Source: Alkanindiges sp.
GTDB lineage: Bacteria; Pseudomonadota; Gammaproteobacteria; Pseudomonadales; Moraxellaceae
Assembly: GCA_030152125.1 (NCBI GenBank)
Contig: JASLIR010000120.1
Coordinates: forward strand, 1 to 11,203
Direction of reading: 5' to 3'
DNA: 11,203 nt
The notes under the pieces are model-generated. The model saw nothing but the letters and a program-made list of their open reading frames with translations. It was not told the origin of the DNA and searched no databases. Shown piece by piece: positions 1 to 6,886 of the stretch. The position numbers and the translations under genes are program-made. How positions within the stretch are numbered: the first letter of the stretch is position 1; the number at the start of each line of letters is the position of its first letter.

Positions 1-1077
1 GGCCCGCGCCGTGGCCCCTCATCGGTGGTAAATACTAACGCCTTTGGCCATGCAGGCAAGATATGGGCACTGGTGGAAGCCGGAGCCTACCCGGTAGAAC
101 TGGACAATAATCTGGACACTATCCGCCACGGCCTGTTTGCCAATAATGCCGACCTGCCCTTTACTGCGCACCCACATGTAGATCCGGATACCGGCGAACT
201 GCACGCGGTCTGTTATGACGGCATGATCCGCAATAAAGTGTTTTACCTGAATATCGACAAGCAGGGCCAGTTACAGCGCAAAGTGGAAGTGCCGGTAAAA
301 CACGGCCCAATGATTCACGATTGCGCCATTACCAAAAACCATGTGCTGATTCTGGACTTGCCAATTACCTTTTCCTTTGGCCGCCTGTTGCGTGGCAGCA
401 CCCTGCCTTATGGCTGGAACCGCAAGCACAAGGCACGCGTAGGGGTATTGCCCAAACAGGGTGAAACCACGGATATCCGCTGGTTTGAAGTGGAACCCTG
501 TTTTATTTTCCACACCTGCAATGCCTTTGAGCAGGACAATGGTGACATTGTGCTGGATGCAGTGGTGCATGAGCATGCCTTTCTCAGCTCCATTCAGGGC
601 CCGGTGGAAGGCCAAAAGGTTCGTTTTGAACGCTGGACACTACAGCAGGCCAGTGGCAAGGTACAACGTAAGGTCATTTCAGATATACATCAGGAATTTC
701 CACGGCTGGACGAACGCCTGACCAGCAAGCCCTACCGTTATGCCTACAGCATCAGCCTTGGCGAACAGCAGCAAAGCTCCTTTATTCAGCCGGAGCCTAA
801 CCGCCTGTTAAAACACGATTTGCACAGCGGCAAAACAGTAGCGCACGATTACGGCAGCAACTATATTTCCGGGGAAGTTATTTTTGTACCTAAACATGCA
901 CAGGCCCAGGAAGATGAAGGCTGGCTGGTATCCTATGTGCACCGGCTGGATGGTGGTAACAGCAAGGTTGTGATTCTGGATGCGCAGCAGGTGGATCAGG
1001 CGCCTGTTGCCACCATTGAACTGCCAGTGCGGGTGCCACTGGGCTTTCATGGTAACTGGGTGGCTGCTTCAGCTTAA
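1..1077 (+). CDS. Carotenoid oxygenase family protein (partial, 5' end missing)
   Basis: C-terminal part of a non-haem Fe(II) dioxygenase of the carotenoid/lignostilbene cleavage family (PF03055), which cleaves a C=C bond of carotenoids, apocarotenoids or stilbenes. The frame is open from base 1; a GTG at 25 is internal, because family-like sequence (GPSSVVNTNAFGHAGKI) runs through it. Counting that GTG as residue 1, all four iron-binding histidines are present: H49 (FTAHPHVDP), H98 (PMIHDCAIT), H163 (FIFHTCNAFE) and H342 (GFHGNW). The acidic second-shell positions NAFE and SGEVIFVP are also there. Spacings of 49, 65 and 179 residues resemble those of Synechocystis apocarotenoid oxygenase (55, 66, 180), so roughly 125-135 N-terminal residues lie left of the window. 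The stop is TAA at 1075-1077. The enzyme is probably active and cytoplasmic. The substrate cannot be told from sequence; apocarotenoid and stilbene cleavage are both possible. Confidence 0.93.
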   Translation, partial: GPRRGPSSVVNTNAFGHAGKIWALVEAGAYPVELDNNLDTIRHGLFANNADLPFTAHPHVDPDTGELHAVCYDGMIRNKVFYLNIDKQGQLQRKVEVPVKHGPMIHDCAITKNHVLILDLPITFSFGRLLRGSTLPYGWNRKHKARVGVLPKQGETTDIRWFEVEPCFIFHTCNAFEQDNGDIVLDAVVHEHAFLSSIQGPVEGQKVRFERWTLQQASGKVQRKVISDIHQEFPRLDERLTSKPYRYAYSISLGEQQQSSFIQPEPNRLLKHDLHSGKTVAHDYGSNYISGEVIFVPKHAQAQEDEGWLVSYVHRLDGGNSKVVILDAQQVDQAPVATIELPVRVPLGFHGNWVAASA

Positions 1078-1095
1078 GGCCGCTTCAGCTTAAGG
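1066..1095 (+). repeat. 14-bp direct repeat spanning the carotenoid oxygenase stop
   Basis: GCTTCAGCTTAAGG occurs at 1066-1079 and again at 1082-1095, a period of 16 bp. The first copy contains the TAA stop of the oxygenase gene. It looks like a small tandem duplication of the gene's end; no function is evident. Confidence 0.7.
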
Positions 1096-1135
1096 TTGGT
1101 TGAGCATTAAATTTGGGTCAGTACGCACAGTAAAA

Positions 1136-1164
1136 GGCCACTCTCCTGCAAAAAGAGAGTGGCC
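1136..1164 (-). terminator. Rho-independent terminator of the 84-residue gene
   Basis: A perfect 10-bp stem, GGCCACTCTC (1136-1145) with GAGAGTGGCC (1155-1164), encloses a 9-nt loop. Read on the minus strand, the stem is followed by TTTTAC. It lies 56 bp past the stop of the minus-strand gene at 1220-1474. The plus-strand side has no T tract, so it serves the minus strand better, although the hairpin may also end transcripts from the convergent oxygenase gene. Confidence 0.65.
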
Positions 1165-1219
1165 GCATGCAATCCACTATTTATAGGCTAACAAGACTTC
1201 TTTTATCACCAATACCAAC

Positions 1220-1474
1220 CTACTCTTTCTCTTTAGGCGGTTTCTTGCCAGTCAGCTTGCTCACCAGCCCTTCAAGGTCATCGGCGCCATAAGCCCCGTA
1301 CTGTTCTTTGCTAATTTCACGCTTCTTGATAAACCGTTCGCCTTCCTCAAAGCTGTTTTTAGCATCCTGCTTGTCCAAATATTTCTTGTACTTCTTTTCC
1401 AGTTCATCAAGCTGCATACGTTGCAAATGTTTATCCGTTTGGTTGGACAACTTATCTTTTGCCATCGCCTTCAT
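1220..1474 (-). CDS. Small lysine-rich, probably helical protein of unknown function
   Basis: An 84-residue protein I do not recognise. It has about 18 lysines (21%) and many Glu and Asp, no cysteine, no signal peptide and no membrane segment, so it should be cytoplasmic. Residues about 15-55 (LQRMQLDELEKKYKKYLD onward) look like a charged, possibly coiled-coil helix; residues 59-72 (YGAYGADDLEGLVS) are less charged, and the tail (GKKPPKEKE) is basic and proline-containing. Two starts are possible: ATG at 1474, with AGG 3 nt upstream, or ATG at 1465 (residue 4, MAKDKLSN), with AAGG 2 nt upstream; neither ribosome site is strong. A hairpin terminator follows at 1136-1164, which supports a real monocistronic gene. 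It converges with the oxygenase gene. A plus-strand ORF overlapping it (1308-1820) lacks family-like sequence and is judged a shadow. A role in nucleic-acid or protein binding would be a guess. Confidence 0.7.
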   Translation of the reverse strand: MKAMAKDKLSNQTDKHLQRMQLDELEKKYKKYLDKQDAKNSFEEGERFIKKREISKEQYGAYGADDLEGLVSKLTGKKPPKEKE

Positions 1475-1894
1475 ACGCCTGTCATCATGGTGCGCTTATC
1501 ACAACACCTCAGGCAGGCAAAATCAAGTTAAGATTTGCTTACAGTGCTACGACAAAAGTCGCACAATCTTATTAAAGTCACTGATTTTCAAAGAATTTGA
1601 TCAATTATTCAACAGCCTTTCATTCGGCTTTAACTGCAATTGTAAAAAACCAGCATGCGTTGTAATGCCATCCGGGCATCCTTGTCATCAAGGTGAAACT
1701 GATATTCATATGCTAATCACACCGCCTTCTCCCCAGCTAGACAACAAACCGCACAAAACCAGCAACCGTAGCATTGTCCTGTTTCATCCACCCAAATACC
1801 GCTTACAGCAGCACAACTGATTTATGATTGCAATTGAGCAGTGTATATCGCCATATTTGCACAGACACTTTCTACGCAGGCACATGCCAAAACC
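1475..1894. other. 420-bp intergenic region between divergent genes
   Basis: No convincing gene is seen here. The region should hold the promoters of the minus-strand small gene and the plus-strand SRPBCC gene, but I could not pick a confident -35/-10 pair for either. Two short perfect hairpins sit side by side: ATGCC/GGCAT at 1665-1679 (5-nt loop) and CCTTG/CAAGG at 1680-1693 (4-nt loop). Neither is followed by a T run, so they are not obvious terminators. Confidence 0.5.
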
Positions 1895-2329
1895 ATGTAT
1901 GAAATTCACACCAGTATTGACATTAATGCCCCGCTTGAGCGGGTATGGCACATCCTCAGCAATACACAGGAATATCCGCAGTGGAACCCCTTTATCCGCG
2001 AAATCAGCGGTAATCTGGCAGTAGGACAGCAACTGGTAGTTAAGCTGCAGCCACCCGGCAGTAAAAGCATGCGCTTTAAACCCACCGTTTTGGTAGTGCA
2101 GCCACAGCAGGAATTACGCTGGCTGGGCAAGCTGCTGTTTACAGGCATATTTGATGGTGAACACTACCGTAAGCTGCAGGCACTCAATGCACAGCAAACC
2201 CGTTTGCTGCATGGTGAGTACTTTCAGGGCCTGCTAATTCCCCTGCTTAAAAAAAGCCTGGAAAAGGACACCAAATCGGGCTTTGCCGCCATGAATGCAG
2301 CATTAAAAGCACGTGCAGAAGCTACTTAG
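1895..2329 (+). CDS. SRPBCC (START-like, polyketide cyclase type) domain protein
   Basis: A 144-residue single-domain protein with the helix-grip fold that holds hydrophobic ligands in a deep pocket. The N-terminus, MYEIHTSIDINAPLERVWHI, is the usual first strand and helix of the family (hydrophobic strand, then AP-E-VW), followed by the typical EYPQWNPFIREI turn and VGQQL. A central block of strands ends with RLLHGEYFQG, and the long C-terminal helix (about 112-142) closes the pocket. The ATG at 1895 is preferred because the domain starts there. The frame extends to a GTG at 1841, but those 18 residues are unlike the family and neither start has a clear ribosome site. There is no signal peptide. 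Ligand or enzymatic role is unknown; members range from lipid carriers to aromatase/cyclases and stress proteins. It lies 138 bp upstream of a FadL-type channel gene. Confidence 0.85.
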   Translation: MYEIHTSIDINAPLERVWHILSNTQEYPQWNPFIREISGNLAVGQQLVVKLQPPGSKSMRFKPTVLVVQPQQELRWLGKLLFTGIFDGEHYRKLQALNAQQTRLLHGEYFQGLLIPLLKKSLEKDTKSGFAAMNAALKARAEAT

Positions 2330-2435
2330 GATTACGACCTCTTCCCGGACGAAGCAGGCATACCGGCATGTGCGCTTATAGCATATACAAAGCACATCAT
2401 CTTATAAATAAAGCATAGCCAGTCTGCTACATTTT

Positions 2436-2450
2436 ATGAAGATTCTTCAT
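2436..2450. promoter_or_regulatory. Inverted repeat upstream of the FadL-type gene, candidate operator
   Basis: ATGAAG-ATT-CTTCAT is a perfect 6-bp inverted repeat with a 3-nt centre, ending 17 bp before the ATG at 2468. An A+T-rich stretch with TATAAA at 2403-2408 lies upstream. A dyad between a promoter and a start codon could be a repressor site or a short hairpin in the leader. It does not match the E. coli FadR or Pseudomonas PsrA consensus as I know them. Confidence 0.35.
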
Positions 2451-2467
2451 TAAGCGGCAGACAGGTT

Positions 2468-3724
2468 ATGAATCCATCATTACGCATTGTACTTGTTTTA
2501 GCAGGCCTTGGCAGCACACCACTGGCATTTGCCACCAACGGTTATTTAAGTCATGGCTATGGCGTACAGGCGCAAGGGCTGGCAGGTACCGCCATTGCCC
2601 TGCCACAGGATGCCCTGGCCATTGCCAACAACCCGGCAGGCATTAGCAGCCTTGGGCAACGTGTGGATGTAGGTGCCACCGTTTTTAACCCGGACCGTAG
2701 TGCCAGCATTCGCGGTAACGGCGCTGGCGCCAATGGAAAATATGATGGCAACGGTAAGGAATACTTTGTCATTCCCGAATTTGGCTATATCCAGCCGCTG
2801 GAGCACGATGTAACAGTCGGTTTGGCCGTATACGGCAATGGCGGCATGAACACCGGCTACAAGAAAAACCCCTATGCCGCCTTTGGCAACACGGGCAGTG
2901 CCGGGGTGAATCTGGCGCAAATCTTTTTAAGCCCGGCGGTGGCCTGGAAATTTGCTGAAGGTCAGTCAATAGGTGTTTCTGCCAACCTGCTCTACCAGCG
3001 CTTCTCGGCCACCGGTATACAGGGTTTTGGTGCCTTTTCCCAAAATGGCAAAGCCTTTAGTGACCAGCAGAATGACTCCTCTACCGGTATTGGCGGCCGG
3101 GTAGGCTGGAGCGGACAACTGGGTGATCAGGTAACGCTGGGTGCCACCTGGGCATCTAAAATAAAAGCCACCCGCTTTAAAAAATACGAAGGCCTGTTTG
3201 CCGAACAGGGCAGCTTTGATGTGCCGGAAAACTACGGCATTGGGATTGCCTACCGCCCGGTGCCGCAACTGGCACTGAGTGCCGATGTGCAGCGGATTGA
3301 ATATGGTGATGTGAAATCGGTGGCTAATCCCTTCTCGGTACAAAGCCTGGGTGCCGGTAATATTTTTGGCAGCAGCAATGGCGTAGGCTTTGGCTGGGAC
3401 AGCATCAACGTGTATAAAATCGGGGCGGTATATCAGTACTCGCCTGCCCTGACCCTGCGTGCCGGTTATAGCCATAGTGACCAGCCGATTCCGGCCAGCC
3501 AGACCCTGCTCAACATTCTGGCCCCGGGGGTGATTCAGGATCATGCCAGTATTGGTGCCAGTTGGCAGGTGGACCAGCACAGCGAATTAAGCGTGGCCTA
3601 CACCCATGGCTTTAATAACAAGGTGAATGGCAAAAACTCCATTCCGGCCAATTTTGGCGGTGGCGAGGCCAATCTGGAAATGAACCAGCATATTCTGGCG
3701 CTGGCTTATGGCTATAAGTTTTAA
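2468..3724 (+). CDS. FadL/OmpP1 family outer-membrane channel for hydrophobic compounds
   Basis: A 418-residue outer-membrane beta-barrel of the Toluene_X/FadL family (PF03349), which moves long-chain fatty acids or aromatic hydrocarbons across the outer membrane by lateral diffusion. Residues 1-22 form a Sec signal with a likely cut after AFA. The mature N-terminus TNGYLSHGYGVQAQGLAGT and the NNPAG motif at 54-58 are hallmarks of the family's plug and hatch region. The rest alternates aromatic and small residues in strand-like stretches. The protein ends in YGYKF, and a C-terminal phenylalanine is the usual signal for barrel insertion by BAM. Length is close to E. coli FadL. The ATG at 2468 is followed directly by the signal peptide and preceded by AGG with 2 nt less than ideal spacing. 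A hairpin follows at 3777-3807. Fatty-acid and aromatic transport cannot be told apart here, so I give no gene symbol. Confidence 0.93.
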   Translation: MNPSLRIVLVLAGLGSTPLAFATNGYLSHGYGVQAQGLAGTAIALPQDALAIANNPAGISSLGQRVDVGATVFNPDRSASIRGNGAGANGKYDGNGKEYFVIPEFGYIQPLEHDVTVGLAVYGNGGMNTGYKKNPYAAFGNTGSAGVNLAQIFLSPAVAWKFAEGQSIGVSANLLYQRFSATGIQGFGAFSQNGKAFSDQQNDSSTGIGGRVGWSGQLGDQVTLGATWASKIKATRFKKYEGLFAEQGSFDVPENYGIGIAYRPVPQLALSADVQRIEYGDVKSVANPFSVQSLGAGNIFGSSNGVGFGWDSINVYKIGAVYQYSPALTLRAGYSHSDQPIPASQTLLNILAPGVIQDHASIGASWQVDQHSELSVAYTHGFNNKVNGKNSIPANFGGGEANLEMNQHILALAYGYKF

Positions 3725-3776
3725 ACCCGGGAACCATATTACCCTTAAACCCACATACGCTAAAATCTTGTAAGCA

Positions 3777-3807
3777 CTGCTTTAGACTGTCTTTACAGCT
3801 AAAGCAG
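3777..3807 (+). terminator. Hairpin, probable terminator of the FadL-type gene
   Basis: CTGCTTTAG (3777-3785) pairs with CTAAAGCAG (3799-3807). Inside, CTGT (3787-3790) pairs with ACAG (3795-3798), leaving a single bulged A and a CTTT loop. The hairpin starts 52 bp past the channel's stop. Only TTT follows on the plus strand, so the T tract is weak; AA-TT flanks could let it act in either direction. Confidence 0.5.
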
Positions 3808-3963
3808 TTTGGCACCTTAAAAGCAAAGAAGAACAATGATATAAGCCGGAACTATTTTTTGCATTCCTAAGCCGGATAACCTTTTGCTAACCGGGAATAT
3901 ACATATCATTACAGCCCTAAAAAGCCGCTTCAGTATGATCAAGCCATACAACAATATTTATAT

Positions 3964-3969
3964 GGGAGA
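3964..3969 (+). promoter_or_regulatory. Ribosome binding site of the alpha/beta hydrolase
   Basis: GGGAGA lies 6 nt upstream of the ATG at 3976. It is the clearest purine-rich site on the plus strand of the window and fixes this start. Confidence 0.7.
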
Positions 3970-3975
3970 AGCATC

Positions 3976-4668
3976 ATGAGTAGCACACCAGCCATCATAC
4001 TGGTACACGGCTTTTGGGGTGGGGCCGCGCACTGGAGCAAGGTGATTGTCGAATTATCCAGAAAAGGCTATAGCAATATTCATGCAGTAGAGCTTCCCCT
4101 CACCTCACTGGCAGACGATGCCGAACGTACCCGTAAAATGATTGGACAACAGGCAGGCCCGGTCTTGCTGGTAGGCCACTCCTATGGCGGTGCGGTCATC
4201 AGCGAAGCTGGCAACCAGGCCAATGTGGCAGGGCTGGTTTATATTGCCGCCTTTGCCCCGGATGCCGGTGAAAGCCCGGGTGCCATTACCCAGCAGCATC
4301 CACCGGTTGCCGTACCCAACCTGGCACCGGACAGTGACGGTTATTTATGGGTAAAGCCCGAGTTGTTCCATGAAAGCTTTTGTCAGGATTTAACTGCGGA
4401 TGAAGGGCTGGTGATGGGAATTACCCAAAAAGCACCGCTGGCCAGCACCTTTGGCAATGCAGTGAGCGAACCGGCCTGGAAACACAAACCATCTTGGTAC
4501 CAAATTTCCAGCCAGGACCGCATGATTGCCCCGGAAAACCAGCAGTTTATGTCTGCCCGTTTAAATGCCCGTAAAGTAATCACCCTTGATGCCAGCCATG
4601 CCTCACTGGCCTCGCAGCCCGCAGCAGTGGCCAATTTGATTGATGAAGCGGCAAAGGCTTTGGCCTAA
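3976..4668 (+). CDS. Alpha/beta hydrolase fold protein
   Basis: A 230-residue single-domain cytoplasmic hydrolase. The first strand and oxyanion loop are seen as AIILVHGFWGG (6-16). The nucleophile elbow is GHSYGG (67-72), with catalytic Ser69; Asp181 (SSQDRMIAPE) and His208 (DASHASLASQP) complete the triad in normal order and spacing. The short cap between about 100 and 160, and the style of the sequence, resemble the small esterase-type hydrolases related to plant salicylate- and methyl-ester esterases, but the substrate cannot be deduced. The start at ATG 3976 is supported by GGGAGA 6 nt upstream. There is no signal peptide. It sits 251 bp after the FadL-type gene with a hairpin between, so it is probably transcribed separately, and it converges with the gene at 4774-5265. 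Function as an ester hydrolase is likely; haloperoxidase- or lactonase-like activity is an alternative. Confidence 0.92.
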   Translation: MSSTPAIILVHGFWGGAAHWSKVIVELSRKGYSNIHAVELPLTSLADDAERTRKMIGQQAGPVLLVGHSYGGAVISEAGNQANVAGLVYIAAFAPDAGESPGAITQQHPPVAVPNLAPDSDGYLWVKPELFHESFCQDLTADEGLVMGITQKAPLASTFGNAVSEPAWKHKPSWYQISSQDRMIAPENQQFMSARLNARKVITLDASHASLASQPAAVANLIDEAAKALA

Positions 4669-4723
4669 CCCTGTTGCCACCTGAACTTTTAAGGGCACAA
4701 CAATATATCCCCATTAAAAACCA

Positions 4724-4749
4724 TCAGCACAGTCTTGCGGCTGTGCTCA
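4724..4749. terminator. Hairpin between convergent genes, candidate bidirectional terminator
   Basis: AGCACAG (4726-4732) pairs with CTGTGCT (4741-4747). T-G and C-G pairs extend the stem inward to a TTGC loop. It lies 57 bp past the hydrolase stop and 26 bp past the stop of the minus-strand gene. There is no proper T run directly after it on either strand, so confidence is modest. Confidence 0.4.
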
Positions 4750-4773
4750 TGTCTCTCGTTTGATTACTATGAA

Positions 4774-5265
4774 TCAATCCCGCGGATAATACTGCCACTT
4801 ATCCTCATTTAAAATCAGGGTGGCCAACTCCACACCAAGCTTATGCTCCAGCCCGGCAAAACCGGCAGCATGTGCTGCAATTGTCCCCACTACAAACTCA
4901 TCCAGCTCGCGTTCGCTACACCCTGTGTAATCCCCTACAGAACCCCAGAAGCAGTAATAAATATCCCAGAGGAAACATAAGGCAATATTACTGGCAACCG
5001 GGTTATGCGGCTGTATGGCTGCAAACAGGATAAAGGGTAATGCCTCCAGCATGGCCGGAAAATAAGTACCACTATGATCATGCGCCACAGCATTCATCAA
5101 CTGATTATAAACACGCTCCGTATCGGCCTCGTCAGCAACGGTCAGCAAGTCAGTCAATGCCTGTATCATCTGTTGCGGTGTAGCAAAGCCATTGCCCGCA
5201 TATTTAGACCAGTCAATCTGGCTGATTGTGTCCAAGTGTGCCTCTAATAAAGTTGTCTGGTACAT
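4774..5265 (-). CDS. Uncharacterised 163-residue helical protein
   Basis: I do not recognise this gene with certainty. The protein is acidic and looks mostly helical, with no signal peptide. A hydrophobic stretch at about 72-105 (MLEALPFILFAAI..., then ASNIALCFLWDIYYCFW) is more like buried helices than a membrane span. The segment 53-80, with YNQLMNAVAHDHSGTYF followed by ALPFIL, recalls HEAT-like proteins in which a (N/H)-x-G-T-x-Y motif precedes a P-F-(L/I) helix; some of those are annotated as immunity-like proteins near toxins. That resemblance is a memory of pattern, not a search result. The start at ATG 5265 has AAGGA 8 nt upstream. The gene lies downstream of the patatin-like gene on the same strand, but a strong hairpin stands between them (5341-5370), so it probably has its own promoter in 5266-5340. 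Confidence 0.75.
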   Translation of the reverse strand: MYQTTLLEAHLDTISQIDWSKYAGNGFATPQQMIQALTDLLTVADEADTERVYNQLMNAVAHDHSGTYFPAMLEALPFILFAAIQPHNPVASNIALCFLWDIYYCFWGSVGDYTGCSERELDEFVVGTIAAHAAGFAGLEHKLGVELATLILNEDKWQYYPRD

Positions 5266-5340
5266 CTATCAAGTCCTTGTTAACTGATGCCGTTTTACCG
5301 TCAAAATTAATCAAAAGGATTCTACCAAAACTCTGCACAG

Positions 5341-5370
5341 CAGAAAGCCGCTGCTAACAGCGGCTTTCTG
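5341..5370 (-). terminator. Strong hairpin terminator after the patatin-like gene
   Basis: CAGAAAGCCGCTG (5341-5353) and CAGCGGCTTTCTG (5358-5370) form a perfect 13-bp stem with a 4-nt loop, 24 bp past the stop of the minus-strand patatin-like gene. The A-rich and T-rich arms next to a GC-rich core are typical of an intrinsic terminator; the T tract forms part of the stem. The stretch ACAAAAAAT beside it supplies A's before the stem on the plus strand and T's on the minus strand. Confidence 0.7.
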
Positions 5371-5393
5371 ACAAAAAATACCTATCCACTGAC

Positions 5394-6680
5394 TTAATGA
5401 GGAAGCTCCTTGGGCAGTGCATCTGGAGCCAGAATGTTGGCGGTAGCAATACCACCCCGTATGCCTTTATAATTTTCCCAGTCAAACTTGATCAAGAAAT
5501 TAGCTGCCGTTTCGGCACCCAGCATGAATAACTGCAGCTTTTTCTCCAGGGACATATTAAAGTCCAGCCAGCCATAAGTAGTTTCATCAATATCAATATA
5601 AGCCACTAAATGCTTATAGTCAGGATTATTAGTAATAAAATCATAGTCTAGTGTGTGGCGGGCTGAGTTAAAAATAGCGGAAAGCAGCTTAAGCGGACTG
5701 GAAGTATCATGCACCACCTTATCCAGGCCAAGCTTGACCCCAAAAGTAGGCGCTTGCGGAATACTCTTCGGCTGATGGAATATGTTGATGGGAAAGTTTG
5801 ACACAATCCCCCCATCAATAAAGGTAATGCTGGAAGGAATCTCATGTGCACTCTGTGGACTATAGGCAGTCCACTTTTGCCACTTTTCCACCAGCACATC
5901 TTTTTTTGGAATATCAGGGACAACAAACGGTTCAAAAAAATAAGGAACCGACATCGATGCCCGCGCAAATAAGGCAGGATTAACCTTATCAGTATCTTTC
6001 CAGTACAACTCCGCCATTCTGGGAAGCTCTACCTTGGTTTCCGTCGTTACATCCGCAGTAATTAATGCCAGTTTTCTTAATTCATTACCAGAATGCAAGG
6101 GATTACCATGCCGGTGATGCAGCCCGGGAATTCCTGTTGCCAAGTGCGCTTTCAGCTCTTTCAAACTATGAATGCCATTAGCAGCCAGTAACTTGGTAAT
6201 CCATGCAACAAAGGTATTTCCCGGATTCAATCCCAGGTTATTCTGTATATTATCAATAATCTGTACCGCCTTTAAAGCCAGCTTCCATTTCTTGTCCGAG
6301 GTTTGCCAGGTATCAATAAAATCCCTGGCATCATCATCCCCATCCACAAAATCATAAAAGTTTTTATTAATTAGCTCTTCAAGCAATATACCGCTTTTCA
6401 TGCCATTTACATCACCTTTGGTGGCTGCCAGTAACAGGGCTGTTATGGACCCAGCCGATGTTCCACCCACCCCCAAAAAGCGAATACCCAGACGTTCCAG
6501 TACGGTAATATAACCCAGTAACGCAATGCCCAGCATGCCGCCACCCTCCATCACAATATCAATATATTGCCGGCCTTCATTATCAATCAGATCACTGACA
6601 ACCAGGCCTTGTGGGTGGGCCTGTTTTACCTTATTTACCAGCGCATCAAGCTGCGCGCTTACACTATCTATTGCTGCCAT
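5394..6680 (-). CDS. Patatin-like phospholipase family protein
   Basis: A serine acyl-hydrolase of the patatin family (PF01734), which releases fatty acids from phospholipids or acyl esters with a Ser-Asp dyad. From the ATG at 6680 (428 residues) the oxyanion loop EGGGMLG is at about 45-51, the nucleophile motif GGTSAGS has Ser75, and the partner Asp289 lies in FIDGGIVSNFP. All key residues are intact. A helical insertion between the two halves (about 95-185) and roughly 40 residues before the core make it longer than the minimal domain. There is no signal peptide or membrane segment, so it is cytoplasmic or delivered by another route. The start at 6680 is preferred because AAAAGGA lies about 9 nt upstream. 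An in-frame ATG at 6725 (443 residues), with AAAGG only 3 nt away, is the alternative; its extra 15 residues (IKKLNPRNRKG) are basic and not family-like. The gene looks more A+T-rich than its neighbours. A strong terminator follows. Confidence 0.9.
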   Translation of the reverse strand: MAAIDSVSAQLDALVNKVKQAHPQGLVVSDLIDNEGRQYIDIVMEGGGMLGIALLGYITVLERLGIRFLGVGGTSAGSITALLLAATKGDVNGMKSGILLEELINKNFYDFVDGDDDARDFIDTWQTSDKKWKLALKAVQIIDNIQNNLGLNPGNTFVAWITKLLAANGIHSLKELKAHLATGIPGLHHRHGNPLHSGNELRKLALITADVTTETKVELPRMAELYWKDTDKVNPALFARASMSVPYFFEPFVVPDIPKKDVLVEKWQKWTAYSPQSAHEIPSSITFIDGGIVSNFPINIFHQPKSIPQAPTFGVKLGLDKVVHDTSSPLKLLSAIFNSARHTLDYDFITNNPDYKHLVAYIDIDETTYGWLDFNMSLEKKLQLFMLGAETAANFLIKFDWENYKGIRGGIATANILAPDALPKELPH

Positions 6681-6752
6681 TTCTGTATGTCCTTTTCTAT
6701 TACGTGGATTTAATTTTTTAATCATAGACCTTTTAAAAAGTCTTATATTTCA

Positions 6753-6782
6753 ATATTAATTTTTGTTTATTACCACTTTCAA
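6753..6782 (-). promoter_or_regulatory. Possible sigma-70 promoter of the patatin-like gene
   Basis: On the minus strand TTGAAA (6782-6777) and TAATAT (6758-6753) are separated by 18 bp, in a very A+T-rich stretch 28 bp before the upstream possible start at 6725. Each box has four or five matches to consensus. This is a visual match only. Confidence 0.3.
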
Positions 6783-6886
6783 ACGACTTTCAATCATTCC
6801 GACAAACGGTCAAATTACACACAAAACAATCATCACCTCCATACAAAAAATCCTATGCCACGCCTTTCCCCACAGACCGCCCAAAG

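Noticed and set aside
72..105. Hydrophobic stretch of the 163-residue protein as a transmembrane segment
   Set aside because: It is interrupted by polar and charged residues (Gln, His, Asn, Asp) and reads better as packed amphipathic helices. Positions given are residue numbers in the protein coded at 5265-4774.
271..615. 114-residue minus-strand ORF within the oxygenase gene
   Set aside because: The plus strand codes intact oxygenase motifs through the whole stretch.
1308..1820. 170-residue plus-strand ORF spanning the small lysine-rich gene and the gap
   Set aside because: Its first part is the antisense of the lysine-rich gene (runs of Ser and Phe), the rest looks non-coding, and there is no ribosome site. 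Not fully excluded, but the minus-strand gene with its terminator is better supported.
2966..3580. 204-residue minus-strand ORF inside the FadL-type gene
   Set aside because: The opposite strand carries a complete channel protein with signal peptide and family motifs. The antisense frame has none.
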